Below, piece by piece: positions 1-9,336 of a stretch of DNA of 64,000 nucleotides (the stretch's first letter is position 1; each line of letters begins with the position of its first letter). The stretch spans positions 1 through 64,000 of the forward strand of contig CAUYUJ010017990.1 in assembly GCA_963575745.1 (NCBI GenBank). Direction: 5' to 3'. The notes beneath the pieces were generated by a model that saw only the letters and a list, made by a program, of their open reading frames with translations, was not told where the DNA came from and searched no databases. A program made the translations under genes and the position numbers. The DNA is from Prorocentrum cordatum. Its lineage: Eukaryota; Sar; Dinophyceae; Prorocentrales; Prorocentraceae.

Positions 1-2
1 AA

Positions 3-545
3 CACCCTGCACCGCCTGCGAGCCTTCAAAGCTCGCGCGGCGGCGCGCCCCCGTCGGACCTGAGCGGCGGCAGCCTGCCGCCTGCCCCGCGCTATGGTGG
101 AGCCTCCTCAGGGAGGGTGGCCGATGCCTCCATCAAAGGCGCGAGCCCTGCGAGGGGTGCTGGTGGGGGAGTCCGCGGCGGAAGCCGAACTCGGTTTACC
201 GAGAGCGGAGATCGTGCCACCCTATGCGAGGGGGGTGAGGGCGTCGCGGGGCCCCCGCTGGCCACCGCGCTGCAGTGCTGGGCCGACGAGCTCTCCCTCG
301 GCTTCGGCAAGAGCCTCGTCGCGGTCGACCTGGCGGCGCAGCTGGCAGCAGCAGTACGACGCCACCCAGGCAGCCTTGGCCACTTCGCTCGGTCGTTCAG
401 CATGCGTGCGGACACACTTTGTGGGAGCGGAGGGTCGTCGAACAGGAGGGTTCGGGACGCCCTGCCGCTTCCCCTTCCGTCGACCGAGGAGGTGGGCCGC
501 TGGCTGGCCCACAGTGCCTTTACCCAGGGCACGCAGGTGCCGCCG
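3..545 (+). CDS. N-terminal part of the retrotransposon polyprotein (frame 3), joined by frameshift to the main ORF
   Basis: Frame 3 is open from the window start and reads like the region that precedes the reverse transcriptase in related dinoflagellate elements (for example LATALQCWADELSLGFGKSL and EEVGRWLAHSAF). Frame 1, which begins with an ATG at 94, gives an arginine-rich sequence with no such character until about 540. I infer that the true protein uses frame 3 up to the CCGCCGCCGCG run near 530-550 and then frame 1. The shift could be a real mutation, a programmed shift or a sequencing error in the GC-rich run. The function of this segment is unknown. Confidence 0.45.
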
Positions 546-3500
546 CCGCGCCGTGGCGCGGGAGGTCAGCGAGCAGGCGTGGCTGCACCTCAGCGTGGCG
601 GCGCTCAACTATGCGTTCTGCGGCCGCTCGCAGGGAAGCTGGCGCCACAGGCTGACCCTGTCGAAGGCGCAGGCGCGGGTCTACGTGCATTTGAAGAGCC
701 GAGCGGCGGCCTTGGCGGAGGACCCGCTCGCTATGGTCGTGGTCCCTGCGATCGACGAGCTGGCGGGCGGCTGCGAGTCAGCGTGCGAGGGCGAGACAGG
801 CGTGAAGGCCCTCCCCTGCCGGCTCTGCGAGCTGGCCCCTGGCCTGCCCACGCGGGAGTGCGCCGACACGCTCGACGCTACCGACTTCGTTGGCGCCGAG
901 GTCGACGCCTGGCTGCGCCGCCCCGAGCTGGCGCTCCTCGACCAGTCCGACTGGCCCGACCCGTCGCCGCGGGCCCGCGTGAACGTGGAGACGGAGGCGG
1001 ACTGGGAGGAGCTGGTGCTGCACCTCGTGTCGCTCAGCATCTTCACCACGCTCGCGGAGAGCGAGCTGGTCCGCGTGAGGGGCGAGCCCGTGCTGATCGG
1101 CCTGTTCGCGGTGGAGAAGAAGGGCACCCCAGCGCCTGACGCCACGCGGGTCACCAGGCTCATCCCCGACATGGTGCCAGGCAGCTCGCTCCTGAAGGCC
1201 CACGTGGGCGAGGCGGCGCTGCTCGCGGCCTCGGCGTCCTGGACGGCGGTCGTGGTCCCCGACGGGAAGCTGCTGCTGTGGTCGGGCGACGACCAGAAGG
1301 GGGCCTTCTTCGTGTGGCGGGTCTCGCCCGCGTGGCACCCCTACATGGCCGTGGGGCGGCCGCTCGCGGGCGAGCTGTTTGGCCGCTCGGAGCCCGTCGT
1401 CTACGTGACCTCGGCTGTCATCGCCATGGGCTGGTCGCTTGCGGTGCCCGTCCTCCAGCACATTCGCCGACGGCTGTGCCGCCTGGCGCCGCTCCTCGGG
1501 GCGGGGCTTCCCCTAGACGGGGAGTGGCGCAGGGATTGGGCGCGGCCCCTGGTCGAGGCTGGCAGCGGCCAGGACGCTGGCTGGTGGCAGGGCTACATCG
1601 ACGACTTCGATGCGCCGGAGATCGTCGAGGAGGTTTTGGCCTGCAAGCTCGTGGGGGCCCCGAGCGACCTCCAGCTGCAGGTCCGCGCCAGCTGCGAGAG
1701 GGCGAGCGCCTCCTTCTCGGCCGAGAAGGCGCGCTGCAGGCAGCTGAAGGTCAAGCGCATGGGCGCGGACGTCGACGGCGTCGGCGGGCGCCTCGCGGTC
1801 CCCGCCTCCAAGGCGCTGGCCACTGCGGGCCTTTGCTTGGCCGCGGTGCCGCGGCGCCTGGTCCCGTGGCGCGTTGCCATGGCGGCCCTCGGCATGCTCG
1901 CGAGGGTCCTCGAGTTCAGGCGGCCGCTCCTCGGGGTCCCGCACTCCGTCTGGGCGCTGGCTGCGTCCTCGGCGCAGGAGGCTTACCTGGACGCGGAGAT
2001 GGTGGAGGATCTTCTCATGGGCGTGATGGTCCTGCCGCTGGCCGCCTCCTCGCTGCGGGCGCGCATCGACGGCGTGGTCACGTCCTCGGACGCGCTGGAG
2101 ATGGGCGGCGGCGTGTGCACGTCGGCCGGCCTGCGCGAGGATGTCGCCGCCGCCTTGCAGGTGCCGAGGACGGTCCCCGACCAGCTGGGGATAGGGGCCA
2201 GGCTCCTCGTCATGGCCGAGGATCCCGCCCGACCGTGGGCGGCAGCCAACCCACGCGTCCCCGCCAGGGCAGTCCGCAGGGTGTTGTCGGTGCTGCTCAT
2301 CTGCCTGTTCGACGGCATCGGAGGCCTCGCCGTCGCCTTCTCGAGGCTGCCCTTCCGCATCGCGGCCTGCGTCGCGGCCGAGACGGACGCCAAGGCGAGG
2401 CGCGTTGTCAGGCTCCGCTGGCCAGGTGTCATCGGCTGGGGCGACGTCACCCGCGTGGGCAGCGAGACGGTGCGGGACCTGTTCGAGGGGTTCGGCGGCC
2501 TCGTTGAGCCCGTGGCGGTCGCTGCGGGCAGCCCCTGCCATCGCCTGTCGCGCCTCGACGTCGGCGGGCGCGGCCTCAGCGGTAGGGAGTCCTTGCTGTC
2601 CCACGAGGTGCCGCGTATCCTGGCTCTCCTCGCCGCCGTCTTCAGGGACAAGCTCGTTTGGGTCGTGGAGAACATGGCCAGCATGTCCAGCGTCAATGTG
2701 GAGCTGATCTCGGAGGCGCTGCAGGTGAGACCGACGCTGGCGTGCTCGTCGGTGTTCGTGCCGTGCCGCAGGCCGCGCCTGTTCTGGACGAGCTGGGGCG
2801 TCACCTCATCGGCGCCTCTTCGGCTGACCGACCGCGGGGTCTACGACGAGCTGGTGGGCCCTGGCGTCCCGCTTATGGACTTCGCGTGGGAGGACGAGGG
2901 CGGCTCTTGGCCGGGGAGACCGGGGTGCACCTCCCTAGCCACCCAGGGCTCGAACCCTCAGGACGCCTTCGACGCCAGGGCCTTCCTCATCGGCAACAGC
3001 TTCAGTATTCACGACGTGGCATGGTTGTGCCAGCAACTCCTGCACCGCCGCGGCGCGCTGGACAGGGAGTTGTCGATAGAAGAGGTGTCCCCCGTCCGCG
3101 AGTGCCAGGTGACGTGGGACCAGGCGGGGGCCTTCGTCACGGGGCCAGGGGAGCCGGACACCGCGGAGGCGAGGCAGCTGGTCCTGCACTACCTCAGCCG
3201 CACGGAGAAGGGCGGGTCGGACGTCAGGCTGGACTACGGCGTCCCCTACCGCCCGCGAGGTTGGCCGAGGACGAACCTGGACCCGTTTGTGTGGAAGTGG
3301 CGCGTGGCGGTCAGCATGGCGTGGTCCGGGCGGAACTCCACCCACATAAGCGTGAGAGAGCTGCAGGCGGCCACGTCGGCGATCAGGTGGCGCGCCCGCA
3401 AGGTCGTGCAGCACGGGAGCAGGTTCTTGCACCTCGTCGACAGCCGGGTGGTCGCGGCCATCGTGACGAGGGGCCGCGGCAGCAGCAGGAAGCTCCAGCC

Positions 3501-4344
3501 CATCCTGATGCGCCGGATGGCCGTCGTCGTGGCGGCCGACATGTACCCACTGATCGGCTACGTGGTCTCGGAGGACATCCCCGCGTGGCTCGGAGCCCAG
3601 GAGGCGAGGGCGACCCGTGCCGCGCGCGCGGCCGTTCACCGCAGGCCCGTGCCCGCAAGGCGCCGCGGGACGCGCTGCCAGACTCTCTCTTCCCTGACAG
3701 TGTCGGCGGAGACGCGGCGGCGCTACGGGCGGGCCCCGCGGGCCCTGCTGGCCCACTTCGGAGCTGAGCAGGCGGGGGCGGACGCTTTGCGCGGGGACCC
3801 CGAGGACGCCGACGCCCTCGTCGCGGAGTACCTCGAGGACCTGTGGGCCTCTGGTGCGGGCAGCGCGGCCGCCAGCAACACGCTGGCAGAGGTGTGCTTC
3901 GCAACGCCTCGCCTGAGGCGACACCCTGGCCTGAGCGGGACTCTCCTCAGGGCATGGAGGCAGCATGGGCCAGCGCCCAGGGTGCTGCTGCTCACGACCC
4001 AGGCCGTCGCGGCCATGGCGGGGATCGCTTGCGCTGCAGGCGCTCTCGACGCGGCCGCCCTGACGGTGAGCGACATCGTCGACCGCGACATCGTCGACGA
4101 GCTGTTCGTGGTCCGCATCAGCTCGTCCAAGACCGCGGACTGCGCGGAGGCAGTCATCGTCCGCGGCAGGATGGCCGTGGTGCTCCTGCGGATGGCAGGC
4201 CGCGGCCTTGGCGCAGGTGCGCGGCTCTCCACCGCACGCCTGTGCATCGAGGGCGCGGTGGCTAGCTCAGTGCCCGCCAGCCCGGGAGCAGGGCAGCCCG
4301 CGCCGTTGCGCGAGGACTGCGGCTCCTGCAGCTGGCCACTGTAA
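94..4344 (+). CDS. Retrotransposon polyprotein: reverse transcriptase, RNase H split by a C5-DNA methyltransferase, partial tyrosine recombinase
   Basis: 1416 codons; the first ~150 are probably an out-of-frame shadow of the real N-terminus. Reverse transcriptase occupies about residues 330-620, with catalytic YIDDF at 500-504. SSDALEMGGGV (664-674) looks like the first RNase H strand, with Asp666 catalytic. The methyltransferase spans about 733-990: FDGIGG at 739 (motif I, cofactor binding), GSPCHRLS with nucleophile Cys815 (motif IV), ENM at 859 (motif VI), RRPRLFW at 892 (motif VIII) and GNS at 967 (motif X). Its spacing and the GRGLSGRES stretch recall the DNMT3 class. RNase H resumes with Glu1089 (VREL) and Asp1116 (HLVDS). 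The C-terminal ~200 residues resemble a tyrosine recombinase, but the stop comes before any clear HxxR or tyrosine, so the recombinase is truncated or frameshifted. Confidence 0.75.
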   Translation: MVEPPQGGWPMPPSKARALRGVLVGESAAEAELGLPRAEIVPPYARGVRASRGPRWPPRCSAGPTSSPSASARASSRSTWRRSWQQQYDATQAALATSLGRSACVRTHFVGAEGRRTGGFGTPCRFPFRRPRRWAAGWPTVPLPRARRCRRRAVAREVSEQAWLHLSVAALNYAFCGRSQGSWRHRLTLSKAQARVYVHLKSRAAALAEDPLAMVVVPAIDELAGGCESACEGETGVKALPCRLCELAPGLPTRECADTLDATDFVGAEVDAWLRRPELALLDQSDWPDPSPRARVNVETEADWEELVLHLVSLSIFTTLAESELVRVRGEPVLIGLFAVEKKGTPAPDATRVTRLIPDMVPGSSLLKAHVGEAALLAASASWTAVVVPDGKLLLWSGDDQKGAFFVWRVSPAWHPYMAVGRPLAGELFGRSEPVVYVTSAVIAMGWSLAVPVLQHIRRRLCRLAPLLGAGLPLDGEWRRDWARPLVEAGSGQDAGWWQGYIDDFDAPEIVEEVLACKLVGAPSDLQLQVRASCERASASFSAEKARCRQLKVKRMGADVDGVGGRLAVPASKALATAGLCLAAVPRRLVPWRVAMAALGMLARVLEFRRPLLGVPHSVWALAASSAQEAYLDAEMVEDLLMGVMVLPLAASSLRARIDGVVTSSDALEMGGGVCTSAGLREDVAAALQVPRTVPDQLGIGARLLVMAEDPARPWAAANPRVPARAVRRVLSVLLICLFDGIGGLAVAFSRLPFRIAACVAAETDAKARRVVRLRWPGVIGWGDVTRVGSETVRDLFEGFGGLVEPVAVAAGSPCHRLSRLDVGGRGLSGRESLLSHEVPRILALLAAVFRDKLVWVVENMASMSSVNVELISEALQVRPTLACSSVFVPCRRPRLFWTSWGVTSSAPLRLTDRGVYDELVGPGVPLMDFAWEDEGGSWPGRPGCTSLATQGSNPQDAFDARAFLIGNSFSIHDVAWLCQQLLHRRGALDRELSIEEVSPVRECQVTWDQAGAFVTGPGEPDTAEARQLVLHYLSRTEKGGSDVRLDYGVPYRPRGWPRTNLDPFVWKWRVAVSMAWSGRNSTHISVRELQAATSAIRWRARKVVQHGSRFLHLVDSRVVAAIVTRGRGSSRKLQPILMRRMAVVVAADMYPLIGYVVSEDIPAWLGAQEARATRAARAAVHRRPVPARRRGTRCQTLSSLTVSAETRRRYGRAPRALLAHFGAEQAGADALRGDPEDADALVAEYLEDLWASGAGSAAASNTLAEVCFATPRLRRHPGLSGTLLRAWRQHGPAPRVLLLTTQAVAAMAGIACAAGALDAAALTVSDIVDRDIVDELFVVRISSSKTADCAEAVIVRGRMAVVLLRMAGRGLGAGARLSTARLCIEGAVASSVPASPGAGQPAPLREDCGSCSWPL

Positions 4345-5040
4345 AAGGCCACCGCTTGCGCCCTACAGTGCTTGCCAAAAATTCGGGCGTTTGTCTTCGC
4401 TGCGGCGAAGGCAACCGCCCTCCCGCCGTGGGGCCGCCTGGCTCTCTCTCTTTCTCTCTCTCTCTCTCTCGCTGGTCCTGGTTTCCTGGGCCCCCTGGGC
4501 CCGCCCGTTGTGTGGGGCGTTCTCTGTTTGGGGTCCACGCCCGTCTCACCTCCTTCGCGCTTCGTGTCACCTCCTCCCGTCGCCTCCCCCCGTCGCCTCC
4601 TCCTCGAACGTGCCAGCCCTTTCGGGGCCCAGCGGCCGTGAGAGGGGGACCCAGGGGGGGGATAACACTCTGCGCGGCCTGCCCTTTGGGCGTTGCCGCG
4701 CCGCTCTGGCGGCTGCAGACTGTTGTCCCCCTCCTGGGTACCGTCCTCACGGTCCTTGGACCCCAGAAAAGGCTGCCGTGCCGTGTGGAGGGCAAGGGCT
4801 GGAGAAGGGCGTGGAGTGGGGGAGTGTGCTGGGGGGCCAAACCAAGGGGCTGCTGGGGGGGGGTCTGGCACGCCTAGGGCCGCCCTGTGCGGTGCCTGCC
4901 CCGCGTCAGGCCTGTGGCCTGGCGCGGGTGGCGTGTCCAGACCTCCCAGGCAGTCCTGTGGTTTGCCCCCCAGCACACCCCCGAGTTAAGGACCGGCATA
5001 AATATGCCATTTTCAGGGGGGGGGGGGAGTTAAACACGGA
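4345..5040. other. Non-coding region after the retrotransposon, with a CT microsatellite
   Basis: No convincing gene. It contains a (CT)n tract at about 4441-4470 and G-rich runs at 4655-4665, 4830-4862 and 5018-5030. ORFs here are open on both strands and have biased composition, so I treat them as chance. The first 100 bases may belong to the 3' end of the retrotransposon. Confidence 0.5.
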
Positions 5041-5078
5041 CGGCCTACGTAGCCTTAAGGCCAGTAGGTGGGGGAGTT

Positions 5079-6076
5079 AGATAGCGTAGGCCCCCTCCCC
5101 AGATTGCTGTATGCGAACGGTGGAGGACCACCTCGCACGCCTTAGGTGGCAAGCGCGCGGTGCGGTAGGCGCCGCGTGCTTGCCGCCTAGGTAATGCGTG
5201 GCGTAGGGTACCCTTGCATCCCGGTGCGTACAGTAGCTGGGGGGTTTGAGGGGGGTCTAGCCTACTCTGACCATTGGCGTGTCCGCACGCAAAAAGGTGG
5301 GGCAGGGTATGTCTGTATACTGGTTCCCTGTATGCGTATACCCGTCTTCCCCCCTTTGGCCAGGACACGCCGCCCCAACACGTCCGTAGCCTGTTTGGGC
5401 TCCCACCCGCGGTCCACCCCTTCCGTGTTGAGGCACGCTTTCTGCTGGTGCCGTAGCCCAGAAGATAGCGTAGGCCCCCTCCCCAGATTGCTGTATGCGA
5501 ACGGTGGAGGACCACCTCGCACGCCTTAGGTGGCAAGCGCGCGGTGCGGTAGGCGCCGCGTGCTTGCCGCCTAGGAATGCGTGGCGTAGGGTACCCTTGC
5601 ATCCCGGTGCGTACAGTAGCTGGGGGGTTTGAGGGGGGTCTAGCCTACTCTGACCATTGGCGTGTCCGCACGCAAAAAGGTGGGGCAGGGTATGTCTGTA
5701 TACTGGTTCCCTGTATGCGTATACCCGTCTTCCCCCCTTTGGCCAGGACACGCCGCCCCAACACGTCCGTAGCCTGTTTGGGCTCCCACCCGCGGTCCAC
5801 CCCTTCCGTGTTGAGGCACGCTTTCTGCTGGTGCCGTAGCCCAGAAGATAGCGTAGGCCCCCTCCCCAGATTGCTGTATGCGAACGGTGGAGCACCACCT
5901 CGCACGCCTTAGGTGGCAAGCGCGCGGTGCGGTAGGCGCCGCGTGCTTGCCGCCTAGGAAATGCGTGGCGTAGGGTACCCTTGCATCCCGATGCGTACAG
6001 TAGCTGGGGGGTTTGAGGGGGGTCTAGCCTACTCTGACCATTGGCGTGTCCGCACGCAAAAAGGTGGGGCAGGGTA
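5079..6076. repeat. Tandem repeat, 383-bp unit, 2.6 copies
   Basis: Copies start at 5079, 5463 and 5846, each with AGATAGCGTAGGCCCC. The first is one base longer (TAGGTAATG against TAGGAATG). Copies are nearly identical, so the duplication is recent or homogenised. Each unit holds an imperfect inverted repeat with ~20-bp arms (CCTTAGGTGGCAAGC facing GCTTGCCGCCTAGG). The third copy breaks off in a TA microsatellite at about 6076. ORFs inside are open on both strands and carry no recognisable domain. Confidence 0.9.
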
Positions 6077-6162
6077 TATATATATATATATATATATATG
6101 CATATGCTAATACTAAGCTTATTCGTACGTAACATATGCATTGCATACACATGATATATACG

Positions 6163-6201
<39 letters not shown>

Positions 6202-6215
6202 CATAACTGTTATAC
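6076..6215. repeat. TA dinucleotide tracts around a short AT-rich spacer
   Basis: Two (TA)n runs, at about 6076-6100 and 6165-6197, flank AT-rich DNA. They truncate the third 383-bp unit. Confidence 0.85.
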
Positions 6216-6357
6216 TGCCCCCGCCCAACGCGCGCTCCCGCACGCGCGCGCTCTGCGCCGCCGACGCATGCGCTCGGTAGCACGGGCCCCAGACCCCCCC
6301 CAAAAATGAGGAGCGCGAGGCGACCGGGCGCATATCAGGGCGAGCGCTGCCCAAAGA

Positions 6358-6580
6358 TCGAGAGAGAGAGAATAGAGAGGAGAGAGAGGATAGAGAGAGG
6401 GAGATACAAAGAGAAAAAGAAACGAGACAGAGAGGGAGACAGCACATTCAATACACAAATGGATGTATGCATGCATGTGCGCATAGGTTATACATATATA
6501 TATATATATATGTATGTATGTATTCATTTATACATATGTGCCTTTTACATGTATATATGTATACACTTATGATTATTAAC
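6358..6580. repeat. GA-rich and TATG microsatellites
   Basis: A GAGA-rich tract lies at about 6358-6440, followed by TATG/TATA repeats at about 6490-6560. No gene is visible. Confidence 0.8.
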
Positions 6581-6589
6581 GTAAGCTCC

Positions 6590-7260
6590 AGCATGCATGT
6601 ATATTGCGTCAGTCGCTCGAGAGGTGAACGACGAGTTGTTCTTCTCGAAGCCCGCGACGACGCATGCCGTCGCCGCGGTGGTCATCGCGAAGAATTGGCA
6701 GGCCAGGCGGGCCCCCCCTGAATGCCTGGCGCTTCGCGCGCCCCCCCAGCCAGCGATGCCCGTGAGAGCTGACGGGGGGGAGAGGAAGAAACGCGCATAT
6801 TCGAAGGAGTTTAGCTTATTGGCGGCCTCCTGGGGAGGCTCCGTGGCCATCTCGAGCAGTCTTGGAGCGGTCTTGGGGGCTACCGGGGCGTCTCGGGAGG
6901 CATGTTGAACCAGCTCCTCAAGCCATCTTGGATGTCATCTTGGGCTCTCTGAGGCCGCCAGCGGCCTCCCCGGCGCCTCTCGGGCGCTTCTTGGAGGCCT
7001 CTTGGTTGGCCCCCCCCGTCGGAGGTCGCGGCCCTCGCGGGGGGCGTCAAAAATTTGCCCCACCCCCAGGGGCCGATCGCGGGCCCTTTGACATTCCGCG
7101 ACCCCCCAAAAAAGGAACCAGGGAGGCGAGGGGGGGTCCCAGAGGGCTGGTGGGATTCATCTGTCACCGCGGCTGGGTTCGCTTCGAAATTCTCGCCTGA
7201 ATGCGTCTGGCGGCGGGGGCGGGCAATGGGCGGGCGCGGGGCCCCAAGTGAAGAAGGCTG
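6590..7260. repeat. Dispersed CTTGGGGCC-type repeat DNA
   Basis: From about 6840 to 7010 the sequence is a degenerate series of CTTGG, ATCTTGG and GGCCTC words typical of the dispersed repeat family that fills the window. The stretch 6600-6710 is less repetitive and could hold a short exon (VAREVNDELFF), but nothing identifies it. Confidence 0.55.
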
Positions 7261-7331
7261 ACTTGAAAGACATAAAGATCAAGGTTTCTGATCTGCGAGC
7301 TGATTTCTGATCGCCGCCTTCGGCCCCAATC

Positions 7332-7970
7332 TTGTCCGCGCCGTGCTCCTCGATCCAGTTTCAGCCGCGTCGGCTCGGAGCGGGGCCCCGGCCGCCCGCC
7401 GCGGGCGCCGCAGCGCGGCGCATCAAGCATCGCACGGTGGTTTTCGAGGGGAGCTTCTGCCCGCGCCATGCCAGCGTCGGCGGACCGTTGCCGCCGCCAG
7501 CCGCGGGGCGGAGCAAGCCCGCGTCCATGGCGCAATCATCGTCTTTGTGCCCCGCAGTAGCTGGGAGCGACGGCGACCGCCCCGCTGACGACGGCGAGTC
7601 GTCGAACACGTCGAGCACCCACACCGAGACCGGCGACGTCGCGCGGGAAGGCAGCGACGCCGAGCGCGAGGGCGAAGACTCCCGCAGTCGCGGGGGCGCC
7701 CCCGAGGATGCAATGCCACGCGCCGTGGCGGTGCGCGACCGTCGCACTGTCTTGGACACGACGCATCCCACGGAGGTTGAAACGGACAATCCCCAGCCGC
7801 GCCAGAGGGGCCCGAAAGTGGGCAACGCGCGTTTGATGGTCGGTTACTGGGGCGAATGCCCTTCTGCAGAGAAAAACACGCGGAACGCGCGGGCGTTTGG
7901 TTTTTCAGTGTTTGCACGGGCCGTGCCTAGTGGTGGTGCTAGCAAAGTGCTTTGTTCTGCAGCAGCCTAA
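7332..7970 (+). CDS. Weak candidate ORF, unknown
   Basis: 212 codons, low-complexity at the start and acidic/serine-rich in the middle (DDGESSNTSSTHTETGD). The opposite strand is also open, which is expected at this GC content. No domain is recognised. It overlaps the next candidate in another frame. It may be an exon, a UTR or chance. Confidence 0.15.
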   Translation: MSAPCSSIQFQPRRLGAGPRPPAAGAAARRIKHRTVVFEGSFCPRHASVGGPLPPPAAGRSKPASMAQSSSLCPAVAGSDGDRPADDGESSNTSSTHTETGDVAREGSDAEREGEDSRSRGGAPEDAMPRAVAVRDRRTVLDTTHPTEVETDNPQPRQRGPKVGNARLMVGYWGECPSAEKNTRNARAFGFSVFARAVPSGGASKVLCSAAA

Positions 7971-8379
7971 CACGTGCGCCGGCGTCGATGCCCCCGCAGT
8001 CGCGGGGGCTAACGCCGATGGCGATTGTCAATCGTTCATGGGCCGGCCATCGTTCGAATTCATGACGATCAGGGGCGCTGAACGCAGCAGCCTGTGTCTT
8101 GGGTTTCGGAAGGGGGGAGTTAACGAACTATCGCTGCTGTCCTGGGAGCGCCGCGCCGACGGAACGTGCGAGATGACAGCGGGCGACGCGAAGTGTGCGC
8201 GCAGCTGCGTTTTTGGAGTCGCGGTCGCATTTGACCCTGCCCTTGCGCGCCTCGGGGATGTTTTGCGCGTCGCCTTTGCGCACCTCCACGGATGCCCTGC
8301 CAATAGGCGGAAGGGGGGTGCCACCCCCGCCGCGCACGACAGATTCTGGCCAGATTTGGCTTCGAAGTTGTCGACGTAG
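7897..8379 (+). CDS. Weak candidate ORF, unknown
   Basis: 160 codons with moderately protein-like composition (SFMGRPSFEFMTIRGAERSS). No family is recognised. The region is not part of the duplication that starts near 8575, so there is no second copy to compare with. Confidence 0.15.
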   Translation: MVFQCLHGPCLVVVLAKCFVLQQPNTCAGVDAPAVAGANADGDCQSFMGRPSFEFMTIRGAERSSLCLGFRKGGVNELSLLSWERRADGTCEMTAGDAKCARSCVFGVAVAFDPALARLGDVLRVAFAHLHGCPANRRKGGATPAAHDRFWPDLASKLST

Positions 8380-8574
8380 AACATTAATGCGTTGATGGGC
8401 GACTCCAACGCGGCCTCGACGTCTGCGGTTCCTCAGCTGAGGAGCCAAGGCTTCGACGTCCAAACGGCAGCGGTGTATTTTTGGAAAAGGCTCGGAGGGC
8501 TACCGACGGCCCGTTCTTGCGACATCTGGTTTATCGCGTGCCCTGGGGAGTTCGAGTTTCGCCGCGCGCCCGAC

Positions 8575-9335
8575 TGCCTGGTGCTTAAGCAGGATTGAAA
8601 GATTAAAGACCGCCTGGTCTGTCTGAAGTCATTCGGCGCTGGTTAAGACTTGACCTCTCGGGGGGGCGGCGGGGCGGCGGGGGGGGGCGGGGATCCAGCG
8701 CGGGGTCGGGGCGGTCGGGGTTCGAGCAGACGTCGCCTGGAGCAGCCCAGTTGGAGCCCCATAAGGCACCCCCCTACCCTGTTCATGGTTTTCCTACTTG
8801 AAATGTCCCCCCCCCCCCCTCCCCCTCGTCACCCCTCCTCTCTCCCCCCTCTCAGTAGCCACTTGGGTCCGGTTTTCAACCATGAAGCGCCCGCTTGCCA
8901 GTCCCGCCGACGGAGTCGACCATGACTCGAAAGCTGCCCGGCTCCGACGCGGATCGCCGGTGTCGCCACCCCCCCAACTGCCGAGCTCGACGGAAACGGC
9001 TAGCCCACAAAAGTTCCCTTGCTCTGACACTGCGTATCAACATGTTGATGTGATCTCTATATCCAGCGATGCGATAGTTGACGGCCCGTCTTTGTTTGTG
9101 AAGTGTGGGAATGAGAAGGATGTGTTTTGGATTCGGCTGTGCCGTTGGGAATTGCAGACTTGGCCGTGGAAACATGTATTCCCTGACTTACTTGAAGAGT
9201 ACTTGGAGAACCTGTCGCACAGCGAGGACCTTCCGTTCACTGAGTGAGCTTCCTTAGATAATGTTGAGGATGTCTTGAACGGGCGCAGCGACGCTGAGAA
9301 AATGTTAAGGGCGACGTGGCCTCTAGGCGGGGGCG
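8575..9335 (+). repeat. Segmental duplication, segment G, copy 1 (partner at 57362-58125, inverted)
   Basis: From the GCCTGGTGCTTAAGCA word near 8576 through the end of the short gene and about 90 bases beyond, this matches the reverse complement of 57362-58125. Identity looks like roughly 85-90 percent by eye in both the coding part and the 3' flank. The interior differs in G-runs (8660-8700) and C-runs (8805-8825). Confidence 0.85.
8882..9247 (+). CDS. Small conserved protein of unknown function, 121 aa (copy 1)
   Basis: Begins MKRPLASP and ends SHSEDLPFTE. The N-terminal half is basic and serine/proline-rich; the C-terminal half is globular-looking with several tryptophans (WIRL, WEL, WPW). 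The copy at 57453-57806 has the same start and end and differs mainly in the middle, which supports the reading frame and this ATG rather than the upstream start at 8798, whose extra residues are a proline-rich run. The whole segment including non-coding flank is duplicated, so conservation alone does not show selection. It could also be the last exon of a larger gene. Confidence 0.5.
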   Translation: MKRPLASPADGVDHDSKAARLRRGSPVSPPPQLPSSTETASPQKFPCSDTAYQHVDVISISSDAIVDGPSLFVKCGNEKDVFWIRLCRWELQTWPWKHVFPDLLEEYLENLSHSEDLPFTE

Positions 9336-9336
9336 C

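Larger units (their letters stand above)
1..4440 (+). mobile_element. DIRS-like (tyrosine recombinase) retrotransposon carrying a DNA methyltransferase; 5' end cut by window
   Basis: The order seen is an N-terminal region, reverse transcriptase with YIDDF, the first RNase H strand, a complete-looking C5-cytosine methyltransferase, the rest of RNase H, and the start of a tyrosine-recombinase-like domain. Retrotransposons with captured methyltransferases are known from dinoflagellates and charophyte algae (de Mendoza and colleagues, 2018). No long terminal repeats are visible inside the window, which fits a recombinase-type element, but the left end lies before base 1. The main frame runs over 3.7 kb without a stop, so this copy is probably young. 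The right end is not defined. After the stop at 4344 another frame reads VCLRCGEG, a possible zinc ribbon, up to about 4440. Confidence 0.75.

Noticed and set aside
94-540. The ATG at 94 as the real protein start of the retrotransposon
   Set aside because: The first ~150 residues in this frame are arginine-rich and unlike the family, while frame 3 reads as expected and is open to the window start.
3723-4976. Minus-strand ORF of 417 codons opposite the retrotransposon
   Set aside because: High-GC shadow of the plus-strand frame, with no domain of its own and extending into non-coding DNA.
5079-6076. CRISPR-like regular repeats
   Set aside because: The unit is 383 bp with no short-repeat/variable-spacer structure; it is a plain tandem duplication.
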